NCBI GenBank assembly: GCA_003224195.1
Contig: QHYP01000233.1
Location: 1 to 22,537, forward strand
Length of the DNA: 22,537 nt
Source: Acidobacteriota bacterium
GTDB lineage: Bacteria; Acidobacteriota; Terriglobia; Acidiferrales; UBA7541
Direction of reading: 5' to 3'
The notes under the pieces are model-generated. The model saw only the letters and a program-made list of their open reading frames with translations. It was not told where the DNA came from and did no database searches. A program made the translations under genes and the position numbers. Positions 14,493 to 21,896 of this stretch are shown here, one piece after another. The first letter of the stretch is position 1. Each line of letters opens with the position of its first letter.

Positions 14493-15512
14493 CTACGCCG
14501 TTTTGGCCTTTTCCAGGGCTTCGGTGAGGGCGGGCATGAGCTCGAAGATGTCGCCGACGACGCCGTAGTCGGCAATCTCAAAGATGGGCGCGTTCGCATC
14601 CTTGTTGACGGCCACAACGCAGCGCGAGCCTTTCATGCCGACGACGTGTTGGATGGCGCCGCTGATGCCGAGCGCCAGATAGAGCTTGGGCGCGACGGTT
14701 TGTCCCGAGCTGCCGATTTGTCTATCCATCGGCAGCCAGCCTTCATCGCAAATCGGCCGCGAGGCGGCAATTTCTCCGCCGATGGCCTTCGCCAGCGCCT
14801 GCGCCTGCGGAATGTTTTCCGGCGCCTTGATGCCGCGGCCGATGGCCACGATGATCGGCGCTTGCGTCAAATCCACCGCCTGCTTCGCTTCGCGGAAAAC
14901 CTCGAGCGGTTTCGTGCGAATCTGTTCGGGCTTCAAGTCAACGGCAACTTTTTTCACCGGCGCTTTTCCGGACGGATGCGCGGCGACGAGATCGGCGCGA
15001 AACGCACCGGACTGGAACGACGCGAACCAGGGCGAGGCGCCTTGAAATATCACGTCGGCAGCGGTCTTGCCCTGGAACATCTGGCGCACGAAAACAAGTT
15101 TGCCGCCGTTCTCCTGTGTGACCCCGCTCCGAGCGGGGTCAACCCGCACGCCGATGCAGTCCGCGATCATGCCCCTGCCGAGCATGGCGGCGAGCTTCGG
15201 CGCAAAGTCGCGCACCTGATAGGTATGCGGAAAGAGCACCAGATCCGGCTTCGCCGCGTTGATCACCTGCGCGAGCGCGAGGCAGAAGCCGTCGGGCGTA
15301 TACGACTCGAGGAGGTCGTGCTCGACCAGCAGCACTTCCGCAAGCTTTTTCCCGGCGAGATCGTCCGCGAGAGCCGCCACGCTTTTGCCGATAACGAGTC
15401 CGCTCACAATACTCGATGCGTCCGCGGCGATCTGCTGCGCCGCAGCGAGCGTCTCGAAGCTCGAGTTGTTCCACTTCGCCTGCCGCTGCTCGGTGACGAC
15501 CATGATTTTCAT
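14493..15512 (-). CDS. etfA: Electron transfer flavoprotein alpha subunit
   Basis: ETF alpha binds the FAD that collects electrons from dehydrogenases. The 339-residue protein has an N-terminal nucleotide-binding-like domain (MKIMVVTEQRQAKWNNSSFE, PHTYQVRDFAPKLAAMLGRGMIADCIGV) and the FAD domain with VAIGRGIKAPENIPQAQALAKAIGGEIAASRPICDEGWLP, RQIGSSGQTVAPKLYLALGISGAIQH and CVVAVNKDANAPIFEIADYGVVGD. The start is ATG 15512; a TTG at 15515 is the alternative. It is slightly longer than usual: residues 124-132 are coded by a perfect palindrome (15119-15141), which looks like an in-frame insertion of about ten residues in the loop before GGKLVFVRQMF. It follows etfB by 68 bases. Confidence 0.96.
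   Translation of the reverse strand: MKIMVVTEQRQAKWNNSSFETLAAAQQIAADASSIVSGLVIGKSVAALADDLAGKKLAEVLLVEHDLLESYTPDGFCLALAQVINAAKPDLVLFPHTYQVRDFAPKLAAMLGRGMIADCIGVRVDPARSGVTQENGGKLVFVRQMFQGKTAADVIFQGASPWFASFQSGAFRADLVAAHPSGKAPVKKVAVDLKPEQIRTKPLEVFREAKQAVDLTQAPIIVAIGRGIKAPENIPQAQALAKAIGGEIAASRPICDEGWLPMDRQIGSSGQTVAPKLYLALGISGAIQHVVGMKGSRCVVAVNKDANAPIFEIADYGVVGDIFELMPALTEALEKAKTA
15119..15141. repeat. Perfect palindrome inside the etfA coding sequence
   Basis: TGACCCCGCT (15119-15128) and AGCGGGGTCA (15132-15141) form a 10-bp perfect stem around a CCG loop. It codes residues 124-132 of EtfA. A hairpin of the same type (8-bp GCCCCGAG stem, CGG loop) lies between acpP and fabF. Confidence 0.8.
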
Positions 15513-15547
15513 CAAAGAGATTCCTAGGGGAGTTTATCCAAGCCGCG

Positions 15548-15579
15548 CCGGGGCTCGGAACAGCGGTTCATGGCCCCGG
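15548..15579. other. Hairpin in the etfB-etfA gap
   Basis: CCGGGGC (15548-15554) pairs with GCCCCGG (15573-15579) across an 18-base loop. No T tract follows on the - strand, so it is more likely to affect mRNA stability or the ratio of the two subunits than to end transcription. Confidence 0.5.
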
Positions 15580-15580
15580 T

Positions 15581-16345
15581 TCAAATCACGCGCGCTTCGA
15601 ACTTGAGCTTCTCGACAAGCTTCGCCGCCACTTCCTTCGGCGTGCCGGTGAGCATCTCCGTTTTCTTCGACTTGGTGGGCACGTAAATGCGTTCCACGCG
15701 CTGGCTCACTTCGCCCGAAACGCCCAGCGACTCGCGCGGAATTGTTGCAATCTCTTTCCTCTTCGCCGCCATGATGCCCTTGAGCGTGGCGTAACGCACC
15801 TTGTTTATCCCGGACTGGATCGAGAGGACCGCGGGCAGGGGGCATTCCATCCACTGGAACCAGCCGGCCTCCAGCTCGCGCTTGAGCTTCATCTTTCCGT
15901 CCTGGACTTCAATCTGCATGATGATCGTCGCGTGCGGCCGGTCGAGCAGCGCCGCCAGCAGCACGCCCGTCTGGCCGAAACCTTGGTCGTCGCTCTGCAA
16001 GCCAGTGAGGATCAGTTCAGCGTTTTCTTTTTGAATGGCTGCCGTCAGCGCGCGCGCCGAACCGAGCGGATCGAGCTGATGAAAATTGTCGTCGGCGACG
16101 TGGATTCCGCGGTCAGCTCCCTTTGCCAGCGCTTCCTTGATTGTTTGCTTCACGCGCTCCGGCCCCATCGAAAGCGCAATCACCTCGCCGCCATGTTTTT
16201 CCTTCAGCCGCAGCGCCTCTTCGAGCGCGTAGCTGTCCGGCTCGTTCATCTCGAAGCCGATGTCCGATTCTTTGATCCAATTTCCGGCAATCGCCAGCGG
16301 CGCATCTTTGGCGGGAACCTGTTTGATGCACACAATGATTTTCAC
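15581..16345 (-). CDS. etfB: Electron transfer flavoprotein beta subunit
   Basis: ETF beta forms the heterodimer with EtfA and carries AMP in the usual two-subunit ETF. The 254-residue protein starts MKIIVCIKQVPAKDAPLAI (GTG read as Met) and shows NEPDSYALEEALRLKEKHGGEVIALSMGP, ADRGIHVADDNFHQLDPLGSARAL, ELILTGLQSDDQGFGQTGVLLAALL and the C-terminal TLKGIMAAKRKEI segment typical of the subunit. I chose GTG 16345 because the family starts at this point and AAGGGA lies about seven bases upstream; the frame continues to 16384 but the extra 13 residues do not fit the family. It lies 71 bases after fabF and leads etfA, so it is probably in the same transcript as the fatty-acid genes. Confidence 0.95.
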   Translation of the reverse strand: MKIIVCIKQVPAKDAPLAIAGNWIKESDIGFEMNEPDSYALEEALRLKEKHGGEVIALSMGPERVKQTIKEALAKGADRGIHVADDNFHQLDPLGSARALTAAIQKENAELILTGLQSDDQGFGQTGVLLAALLDRPHATIIMQIEVQDGKMKLKRELEAGWFQWMECPLPAVLSIQSGINKVRYATLKGIMAAKRKEIATIPRESLGVSGEVSQRVERIYVPTKSKKTEMLTGTPKEVAAKLVEKLKFEARVI

Positions 16346-16416
16346 GGGAGCGTCCCTTCCCGAATCAATGAGAGGAAAATCCAACTGCTATAGCCGCAGT
16401 CGTCAGACCGCGTGGA

Positions 16417-17661
16417 TTACTTGCCACTCCAGCGTTTGAAGACAAGCGCGGCGTTCGTTCCGCCGAATCCGAAGGAATTCGACAGGGCGTAGTCGAACGA
16501 AGCCTTGCGCGCTTGATTCGGCACGTAGTCGAGGTCACACGCCGGATCTGGATTCTCGTAATTGATCGTCGGCGGCAGGACCTGGTCGCGCAGCGCCAGG
16601 ACGCTGATCCCCGCCTCAAGACCACCGGCGCCGCCCAGCAGGTGCCCGGTCATGGATTTCGTGGAGCTCACCGGCACCTGCTTGGCGCTCTCACCGAAGA
16701 GCCGCTTGAGCGCCGTGGTCTCAATGGCGTCGCCGATCGGCGTCGACGTCCCGTGCGCATTCACGTAGCCGACAGCCTCCGGAGCGAGCTTGGCGTCTTT
16801 CAGCGCTGCCTTCATCACGCGATAGGCGCCGTCGCCGTTTTCCGCGGGCTGCGTCATGTGATAGGCGTCGCCGGACATGCCGTAGCCGACGATCTCGGCC
16901 AGGATGGGCGCGTTGCGCTTCTGAGCGTGCTCAAGCGACTCCAGGATGAGAATGCCCGCGCCCTCGCCGACCACGAAGCCGTCGCGTTGCGCGTCGAACG
17001 GACGGCTCGCGCGCGCCGGTTCATCGTTGCGGGTCGAGAGCGCCTTCATCGAAGCAAACCCGCCGATGCCCATGGCCGTGATCGTCGCTTCCGTGCCGCC
17101 GCAGATCATCATCTCCGCGGCGCCGCGCTCGACGATCTTGAACGAATCGCCGATGGCGTGCGCCGAAGCCGAGCAGGCCGTGGCGGTGGCCGAATTCGGT
17201 CCGCGCGCGCCGTAGCGGATGGAAATCTGCCCCGAAGCCAGATTGATAATCGCCGAAGGGATAAAAAAAGGTGAGATCTTGTTGGGTCCGCCGCTCAGCA
17301 GCTTGCCGTGCTCGCGTTCAATGATGTCGAATCCGCCGATCCCGGAGGAAACGTAAACGCCGACCTCGTCCAGATCCGACTGTTCCGGCTTCCAATTCGC
17401 CATCCGAACGGCGAAGTCGGCGCCAGCCAGGGCCAGTTGAATGAACCGGCCCATTTTTTTGAGCTCTTTTTTCTCCAGCCAATTCAGCGGATCGAAACCC
17501 TTGACCTCGCCGGCGATGCGGCAGTCGAAGCACGTCGGATCAAACAGGGTAATAGCGGCGACGCCACTCTGCCCGGCGAGGAGGTTCTTCCAGGTTTCCT
17601 CCGTGCCGATACCCAGCGCGCAAACCAGCCCGACGCCCGTAACGACAACCCGGCGTGTCAA
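16417..17661 (-). CDS. fabF: 3-oxoacyl-ACP synthase II
   Basis: FabF (KAS II) extends acyl-ACP by condensing it with malonyl-ACP in type II fatty-acid synthesis. The 414-residue protein has nucleophile Cys163 (TACSASAHA), His303 (NAHGTSTPIGD), Lys335 and His340 (STKSMTGHLLGGAG) and the glycine-rich end SFGFGGTN, all at positions matching E. coli FabF. The start appears to be TTG at 17661, because the protein begins exactly MTRRVVVTGVG and no ATG or GTG lies in frame nearby. AGGAG (17672-17676) lies about ten bases upstream, a rather long spacing. It follows acpP by 59 bases, a gap that contains a perfect GC-rich hairpin. Confidence 0.97.
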   Translation of the reverse strand: MTRRVVVTGVGLVCALGIGTEETWKNLLAGQSGVAAITLFDPTCFDCRIAGEVKGFDPLNWLEKKELKKMGRFIQLALAGADFAVRMANWKPEQSDLDEVGVYVSSGIGGFDIIEREHGKLLSGGPNKISPFFIPSAIINLASGQISIRYGARGPNSATATACSASAHAIGDSFKIVERGAAEMMICGGTEATITAMGIGGFASMKALSTRNDEPARASRPFDAQRDGFVVGEGAGILILESLEHAQKRNAPILAEIVGYGMSGDAYHMTQPAENGDGAYRVMKAALKDAKLAPEAVGYVNAHGTSTPIGDAIETTALKRLFGESAKQVPVSSTKSMTGHLLGGAGGLEAGISVLALRDQVLPPTINYENPDPACDLDYVPNQARKASFDYALSNSFGFGGTNAALVFKRWSGK

Positions 17662-17671
17662 TGGTGCGATG

Positions 17672-17676
17672 CTCCT
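17672..17676 (-). promoter_or_regulatory. Ribosome binding site supporting a TTG start for fabF
   Basis: On the - strand AGGAG lies ten bases before TTG 17661. A non-ATG start plus long spacing predicts weaker translation than that of acpP, which has GGAGG and ATG. Confidence 0.5.
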
Positions 17677-17694
17677 GTTATGAAAGAACGGCCC

Positions 17695-17713
17695 GCCCCG
17701 AGCGGCTCGGGGC
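17695..17713. other. Perfect hairpin between acpP and fabF
   Basis: GCCCCGAG (17695-17702) and CTCGGGGC (17706-17713) form an 8-bp stem with a CGG loop, starting eight bases after the acpP stop. It could stabilise the 3' end of an acpP transcript or partly reduce read-through into fabF. No T tract follows. Confidence 0.65.
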
Positions 17714-17720
17714 CCGCCGG

Positions 17721-17966
17721 CTACTTTTTGGCCTGGGCGTGTTTCTCAATGTACGCGACGGCGTCCTTCACTGTCGTCATTTTCTCCGCGTCTTCGTCCG
17801 GCACCTCGATGCCGAACGCTTCTTCAAACGCCATCACGAGTTCCACTTGATCGAGGGAGTCCGCTCCCAGATCGTCCACAAATGAAGCCGTTGGCGTCAC
17901 CTCGCCTTCATCCACGCCGAGCTGCTCGACGATAATCTGTTTGACGCGCTCTTCCACGCTTGGCAT
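17721..17966 (-). CDS. acpP: Acyl carrier protein
   Basis: The 81-residue acidic protein is the carrier of growing acyl chains in fatty-acid synthesis. Ser37 in the GADSLDQVELVMAFEE motif is the 4'-phosphopantetheine attachment site; the four-helix pattern (SVEERVKQIIVEQLGV, LDQVELVMAFEEAFGI, TVKDAVAYIEKHA) is clear. The C-terminus ends in a short Ala/Lys tail. GGAGG lies seven bases before the ATG. A good promoter lies in the 161-base gap upstream (18062-18090), which would let acpP be made in excess over the upstream genes, as is usual for this abundant protein. Confidence 0.98.
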   Translation of the reverse strand: MPSVEERVKQIIVEQLGVDEGEVTPTASFVDDLGADSLDQVELVMAFEEAFGIEVPDEDAEKMTTVKDAVAYIEKHAQAKK

Positions 17967-18061
17967 GCGTTTTCCTCCGCGATCTCTACTGCGATGGCCC
18001 GCCGGCGCACCAACCGCCGTAGCTCGTACTGTAACTGTGGGCTTGCCAGAATAACCTGTTC

Positions 18062-18090
18062 ATTTTAGTCAGCGCCCCCTGCAAGGTCAA
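18062..18090 (-). promoter_or_regulatory. Sigma70-type promoter for acpP-fabF-etfBA
   Basis: On the - strand, TTGACC (18090-18085) is followed by a 17-base spacer and TAAAAT (18067-18062), a close match to consensus. The predicted start is near 18055, giving a leader of about 90 bases before acpP. Confidence 0.7.
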
Positions 18091-18127
18091 CTTTACAAGC
18101 CTCCTTGGGAGCATGCGGAAAGCACGA

Positions 18128-18874
18128 TCAAGCCAAATACATCCCGCCGTTGACGTCGAGCGTGTGCCCGGTGATGTAGCCGGCTTCATCGCTCGCCAGA
18201 AAGACAATTGCCGCGGCCACATCGCGCGGCGAGCCCATTCGCCCCAGAGGAATTCGCGTCTTCAGCTCTTCTTTGACCTTCTCGGACAAAACATCCGTCA
18301 TGGGTGTCTCAATGAATCCCGGCGCGACGGCATTCACCGTGATGTTGCGCGAAGCCACTTCGATGGCGATTGCCTTCGTCAATCCGATCAGCCCCGCCTT
18401 GGCCGCGACGTAATTGGCCTGTCCGGCATTTCCCGATTGCGCGACCACCGAAGTGATGTTGATGATCCGCCCGGCGCGCTGGCGCATCATTGTCCCGAGC
18501 GCCTGCTGGATGCACATGTGCGCGCCCGTCAAGTTCGTGCGCAGGACGGCTTCCCAGTCCTCTGCCTTCATGCGCACGGCCAGGGCGTCGCGGGTGATGG
18601 CGGCGTTGTTCACCAAAATATCCAGGCGGCCGAATTTTTCCAGAACTTGTTTGAAGCCCGCCTTGACCTGCTCGGCGTCGGCAACGTCCATCGGGACTGC
18701 CAGCGCCAGGCCGCCCGCTCCAGATATCTCCTGCACCAACTCGGCGAGCCTCGCCGCAGTTCGCGCCGCTACGGCCACCTTGGCGCCGGCCTGGGCCAGC
18801 GCCAGCGCGGTGTCGCGCCCGATCCCCTGAGACGCGCCGGTGACCAGCGCAACCTTGTCTTTTAGGCTGAACAT
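18128..18874 (-). CDS. fabG: 3-oxoacyl-ACP reductase
   Basis: FabG reduces 3-oxoacyl-ACP with NADPH in fatty-acid elongation. The 248-residue short-chain dehydrogenase has the cofactor motif TGASQGIG (12-19), NNAAITRD (89-96), Asn114, and the catalytic Ser142, Tyr155 and Lys159 (TSVVAQSGNAGQANYVAAKAG). The C-terminal part GFIETPMTDVL...PLGRMGSPRDVAAAIVFLASDEAGYITGHTLDVNGGMYLA (shown in parts) is typical of FabG. Length matches the family. It begins 42 bases after fabD across a GC-rich hairpin. The ribosome binding site is weak (AAAGAG, distant). Confidence 0.97.
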   Translation of the reverse strand: MFSLKDKVALVTGASQGIGRDTALALAQAGAKVAVAARTAARLAELVQEISGAGGLALAVPMDVADAEQVKAGFKQVLEKFGRLDILVNNAAITRDALAVRMKAEDWEAVLRTNLTGAHMCIQQALGTMMRQRAGRIINITSVVAQSGNAGQANYVAAKAGLIGLTKAIAIEVASRNITVNAVAPGFIETPMTDVLSEKVKEELKTRIPLGRMGSPRDVAAAIVFLASDEAGYITGHTLDVNGGMYLA

Positions 18875-18897
18875 TTGTTGAAAACTCTTTGTGCGCG

Positions 18898-18913
18898 GCG
18901 CCGTTTGCGGCGC
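18898..18913. other. Hairpin between fabD and fabG
   Basis: GCGCCG (18898-18903) and CGGCGC (18908-18913) form a perfect 6-bp stem with a TTTG loop, just after the fabD stop. Confidence 0.5.
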
Positions 18914-18916
18914 GCC

Positions 18917-19870
18917 CTACGCCGCGTCGGAGCGCGCCTGGGCGATCTTGTCGAGCGTCGCGCCAAGGCTCTTTTCGTCCTCGACGTTGAGCGCCGCCAC
19001 CGACCGCTCGATCTGCCGCAGAAGCCCGGTTAGCACCCGCCCCGGCCCGACTTCGACGAATGTGGTCACGCCCTCGTCGATCAGCAAGCGCACGGACTCC
19101 TCCCAGCGCACCGGCATGGATACCTGCCGAACAAGCGCGTCGCGCGCCTCGTCGCCCGTTGAGACCGTATCCGCATCCACGTTGCTCACCAGCGGGACCT
19201 GCAAATCCGAGAACGCCGTCGCGCGCAACTCTTTTTCCAGGCGCTCCTGCGCCGGCATCATCAGCGCGCTATGAAACGGCGCTGAAACCGGCAGCATCAC
19301 GGTCCGCTTCGCGCCAAGCTGAGACGCAATTTCCACCGCGCGCTTCACCGCGCCCGCGCTTCCCGAAATCACGGTTTGCTCGGGAGAATTCAGATTCGCC
19401 GCGGAGCAAACTTCTCCCTGAGCCGCGCGCTTACAGGCATCGGCCACCACGGCCGGCGAAAGCCCCAGAATCGCCGCCATGGCGCCCTGGCCCGGCGGCA
19501 CTGCTTCCTGCATGTACGTTCCGCGCTTGCGCGCGATCTGCACGGCGTCGGAAAACGGCAGCGCGCCCGCGGCCACCAGCCCGGAGTATTCACCCAGGCT
19601 ATGGCCCGCCACGTAATCGGGCCGGATTCCCCTCTCTTCGAGAATGCGATGCACGGCCACGGAACATGTCAGGATCGCGGGCTGGGTATTCGCCGTGAGC
19701 TTCAATTCGTCTTCGGTCCCGGCAAAACACATCTGCGAAATCGATAAACCCAGCGCGCGATCCGCCTCGTCAAACACGGCGCGCGCCGCCGGATGATTCT
19801 CCGCGAGCTCTTTGCCCATGCCCGGGTATTGCGACGCCTGCCCCGGAAATAAGAATGCGGTTTTGCCCAT
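18917..19870 (-). CDS. fabD: Malonyl-CoA:ACP transacylase
   Basis: FabD moves malonyl from CoA to acyl carrier protein, supplying the extender unit for fatty-acid synthesis. The 317-residue protein has FLFPGQASQYPGMGKEL at the N-terminus, the nucleophile Ser91 in GHSLGEYSGL, Arg116 (QIARKRGTYMQ) that binds the malonyl carboxylate, and the catalytic His200 in SAPFHSALM. Positions agree with E. coli FabD. ATG 19870 has GGAA seven bases upstream and lies 22 bases after plsX. No fabH lies between plsX and fabD, where many bacteria have it. Confidence 0.97.
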   Translation of the reverse strand: MGKTAFLFPGQASQYPGMGKELAENHPAARAVFDEADRALGLSISQMCFAGTEDELKLTANTQPAILTCSVAVHRILEERGIRPDYVAGHSLGEYSGLVAAGALPFSDAVQIARKRGTYMQEAVPPGQGAMAAILGLSPAVVADACKRAAQGEVCSAANLNSPEQTVISGSAGAVKRAVEIASQLGAKRTVMLPVSAPFHSALMMPAQERLEKELRATAFSDLQVPLVSNVDADTVSTGDEARDALVRQVSMPVRWEESVRLLIDEGVTTFVEVGPGRVLTGLLRQIERSVAALNVEDEKSLGATLDKIAQARSDAA

Positions 19871-19892
19871 TGGGAATTCCGTTTCGGCGTAT

Positions 19893-20900
19893 TCACGCGC
19901 GCGCGACGACAGCCGAGAGCTCCGATTTGATTTTCTCGTTCAGCCGCGCGCGGGCAAGCCCCGCGGCTACGCGGATGGCGTTCTTCACCGCGTTGGCGTT
20001 CGAGCGTCCGTGCCCGATCACGCACACTCCGCGCACGCCCAGCAGCGGTGCCCCGCCGTATTCCGTGTAATCGATGCGTTTCCGGACGCCCCGGAATGCG
20101 TCCCGCGAAAACCAGGAGCCGAACTGCGACGCCAAGGAGCTCTTCAAAGACTTCTTCAGTAGGCCGAAAATTTGCACCGCCAAGCCCTCGCAGATTTTCA
20201 GCGCGATGTTGCCGACAAAGCCGTCACAGACAATCACGTCCACGTCGCCGGAGAACAGGTCGCCGCCTTCCACGTTGCCCACAAAATGAATCGGACTTTC
20301 TTTCAAACGGTTATACACCTCACGGGTCAATTCATTGCCCTTGATTTCTTCTTCCCCGACGGAGAGCAGCCCCACGCGCGGCCTCCGGCTGCCAAAGGTC
20401 ACGCGGTAGTAGATCTCTCCCATCACGGCAAACTGCTCGAGGTGCTCCGGCTTCGAATCGACATTCGCGCCCACGTCCAGCAGCACGCTCACTCCGCCCT
20501 TGGCGTTCGGAAAGGGCGCCGCCAGCGCCATGCGATCCACCGACGGCAGCGTGCCCAGGGTAAACCGCGCCACGGTCATCACCGCGCCGGTGTTCCCGGC
20601 GCTGACCATGCCGTCGGCCTTGCCGTCGCGCACCAGCCGCGCGGCTACATGCACCGAGCTGTCTTTCTTTCGCCGGAACGCCTGCGCGGGGTGATCTTCC
20701 ATCGTGATCACCTCGTTGGCCGGAATGATTTCGATGTGCGCGTTCGGGTCCGCATGCTTGGCCAGTTCCGGGCGGAGCGCCGCCGGCTGCCCCACCAGCA
20801 GAACACGCACGCCAAACTCCCGCGCGGCCAGAACGCTGCCTTCGACCTCGGGGCGGGGCGCATGGTCCCCGCCCATCGCGTCCACTGCGATTGTAATCAT
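19893..20900 (-). CDS. plsX: Phosphate acyltransferase PlsX
   Basis: PlsX converts acyl-ACP to acyl-phosphate, the donor for PlsY in phospholipid synthesis. The 335-residue protein has the N-terminal AVDAMGGDHAPRPEVEGSV, the central GNTGAVMTVARFTLG, PFPNAKGGVSVLLDVGANVDSKPEHLEQFAVMG, RVGLLSVGEEEIKGNEL, FVGNVEGGDLFSGDVDVIVCDGFVGNIALK, and GGAPLLGVRGVCVIGHGRSNANAVKNAI near the end. All are family hallmarks and the length is normal. It lies between rpmF and fabD in the conserved order. No clear ribosome binding site precedes ATG 20900. The gap to rpmF holds several hairpins. Confidence 0.97.
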   Translation of the reverse strand: MITIAVDAMGGDHAPRPEVEGSVLAAREFGVRVLLVGQPAALRPELAKHADPNAHIEIIPANEVITMEDHPAQAFRRKKDSSVHVAARLVRDGKADGMVSAGNTGAVMTVARFTLGTLPSVDRMALAAPFPNAKGGVSVLLDVGANVDSKPEHLEQFAVMGEIYYRVTFGSRRPRVGLLSVGEEEIKGNELTREVYNRLKESPIHFVGNVEGGDLFSGDVDVIVCDGFVGNIALKICEGLAVQIFGLLKKSLKSSLASQFGSWFSRDAFRGVRKRIDYTEYGGAPLLGVRGVCVIGHGRSNANAVKNAIRVAAGLARARLNEKIKSELSAVVARA

Positions 20901-20928
20901 GGGGACTTTGACCCGGAATTATTGGCCG

Positions 20929-20946
20929 GCCCCGGCTTTCCGGGGC
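20929..20946. other. Hairpin between rpmF and plsX
   Basis: GCCCCGG (20929-20935) and CCGGGGC (20940-20946) form a perfect 7-bp stem with a CTTT loop. Two smaller hairpins lie beside it (GGCC-TTTCA-GGCC and CTCCG-TCGCGT-CGGAG), so the gap of about 107 bases is highly structured. No T tract follows on the - strand. Confidence 0.55.
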
Positions 20947-21007
20947 TGATCCCGCTCTCCCGGCCTTTCAGGCCCTGCTCCGTCGCGTCGGAGCCAGACA
21001 AGAGAGG

Positions 21008-21187
21008 CTATGCCGAAGTGTCCTGCACCTCGCGGCCCTTGTAATAACCGCAATGCGGGCACGCCCGGTGCGGCTGCTTCATCTCATGGCAATTCGGGCA
21101 CGTGGCCAGCGCGGGGGCGGAAAGATGATCGTGAGCGCGCCGCTTGTTTTTGCGCGCCTTCGAATGCCGGCGTTTTGGGTTCGGCAT
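21008..21187 (-). CDS. rpmF: 50S ribosomal protein L32
   Basis: The 59-residue protein begins MPNPKRRHSKARKNKRRAH, the classical basic L32 start, and has a zinc ribbon with CPNC (residues 30-33) and CPHC (43-46) before the tail GYYKGREVQDTSA. The four-cysteine (zinc-binding) form is seen. L32 is part of the large ribosomal subunit. GAGGAG lies seven bases before ATG 21187. It sits between yceD and plsX exactly as in the widespread yceD-rpmF-plsX order. Confidence 0.96.
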   Translation of the reverse strand: MPNPKRRHSKARKNKRRAHDHLSAPALATCPNCHEMKQPHRACPHCGYYKGREVQDTSA

Positions 21188-21259
21188 ACCAACACTCCTC
21201 GTTCTCCGGTCCTTTTTTCTGAATCGGGCCGGATTGTATGGGCGTTTCGCCCGGAAAAG

Positions 21260-21796
21260 CTATTGTTTCTTGAGCCAGTCCTGCTTGAGTCGTGCGAGGG
21301 GAGCCAGGCGAGGGTCGGTCGCGTGGGTCTCACAGCGGCACTCTTCGTGATTCAGGTTGGCGCCGCAGCTCGGGCAGAGTCCGCGGCAGTCGCTCCGGCA
21401 AATCACTTTCATCGGCAGCGAGAGCAGCACCTGCTCGCTCAGCACGTCGGCAAGAAACATTCCCTCGCCCCGGAAAAACCCGACCTCTGTGTCATCGAGC
21501 TTCAGGCGTGCCTCTTCGTTCGGCCGGGCTGAGTTCGCCAGCGGCCGGTAAAACAGGTCGAACTCGCGATGCACTTCTTCCACCACTGGCTCGATGCAGC
21601 GTGCGCAAACCATCTCGATCTTGGTATCCAGCATGCCCGAAACGCGGATCTGCCCGTCCAGCACTTCAGCCGTGGCCTCTACATCCAGCGGACCGAGCTG
21701 CTTGAATTCGCCCGTGTGGTAATCTACGCTCCCGGGGGCGTAACTCTTCCGGATGCGCAGCTTACGGACGGCAAGCTCTTTGACGTCGAGGAACAT
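21260..21796 (-). CDS. yceD: DUF177 / YceD family protein
   Basis: The 178-residue protein matches the YceD (DUF177) family that nearly always precedes rpmF; the family has been linked to 23S rRNA and large-subunit accumulation, but its precise action is unclear. Visible are a beta-rich N-terminal half (MFLDVKELAVRKLRIRKSY, VSGMLDTKIEMVCARCIEPV with a CARC pair) and the C-terminal LPMKVICRSDCRGLCPSCGANLNHEECRC, the family signature, with several cysteines that could bind zinc. It lies 72 bases before rpmF. The leader contains two hairpins; a GGAGG is within one of them and 12-15 bases from ATG, so the start may be structurally controlled. Confidence 0.92.
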   Translation of the reverse strand: MFLDVKELAVRKLRIRKSYAPGSVDYHTGEFKQLGPLDVEATAEVLDGQIRVSGMLDTKIEMVCARCIEPVVEEVHREFDLFYRPLANSARPNEEARLKLDDTEVGFFRGEGMFLADVLSEQVLLSLPMKVICRSDCRGLCPSCGANLNHEECRCETHATDPRLAPLARLKQDWLKKQ

Positions 21797-21825
21797 TTCT
21801 GGAGCGCCTCCGGCGCCATCGCCGT

Positions 21826-21842
21826 TGACCGCTTCGCGGTCA
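21826..21842. promoter_or_regulatory. Hairpin in the yceD leader
   Basis: TGACCGC (21826-21832) and GCGGTCA (21836-21842) form a perfect 7-bp stem with a TTC loop between the promoter and the yceD start. A second smaller hairpin (GCGCC-GGA-GGCGC on the - strand) follows closer to the ATG and could hide a GGAGG. Confidence 0.5.
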
Positions 21843-21861
21843 CCCAGAAACTCATGTAAGC

Positions 21862-21891
21862 ATTATCGAGGCCCCTGGCCGCACAAGTCAA
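21862..21891 (-). promoter_or_regulatory. Sigma70-type promoter for the yceD-rpmF-plsX-fabDG run
   Basis: On the - strand, TTGACT (21891-21886) is followed by an 18-base spacer and GATAAT (21867-21862). The predicted start is about 60 bases before yceD. Confidence 0.65.
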
Positions 21892-21896
21892 GAAAA

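Noticed and set aside
14478..15527. 349-residue open frame on the + strand opposite etfA
   Set aside because: Antisense to a well-supported gene, Arg/His-rich and without motifs.
16513..17274. 253-residue open frame on the + strand opposite fabF
   Set aside because: Antisense shadow of a gene with all catalytic residues at expected positions.
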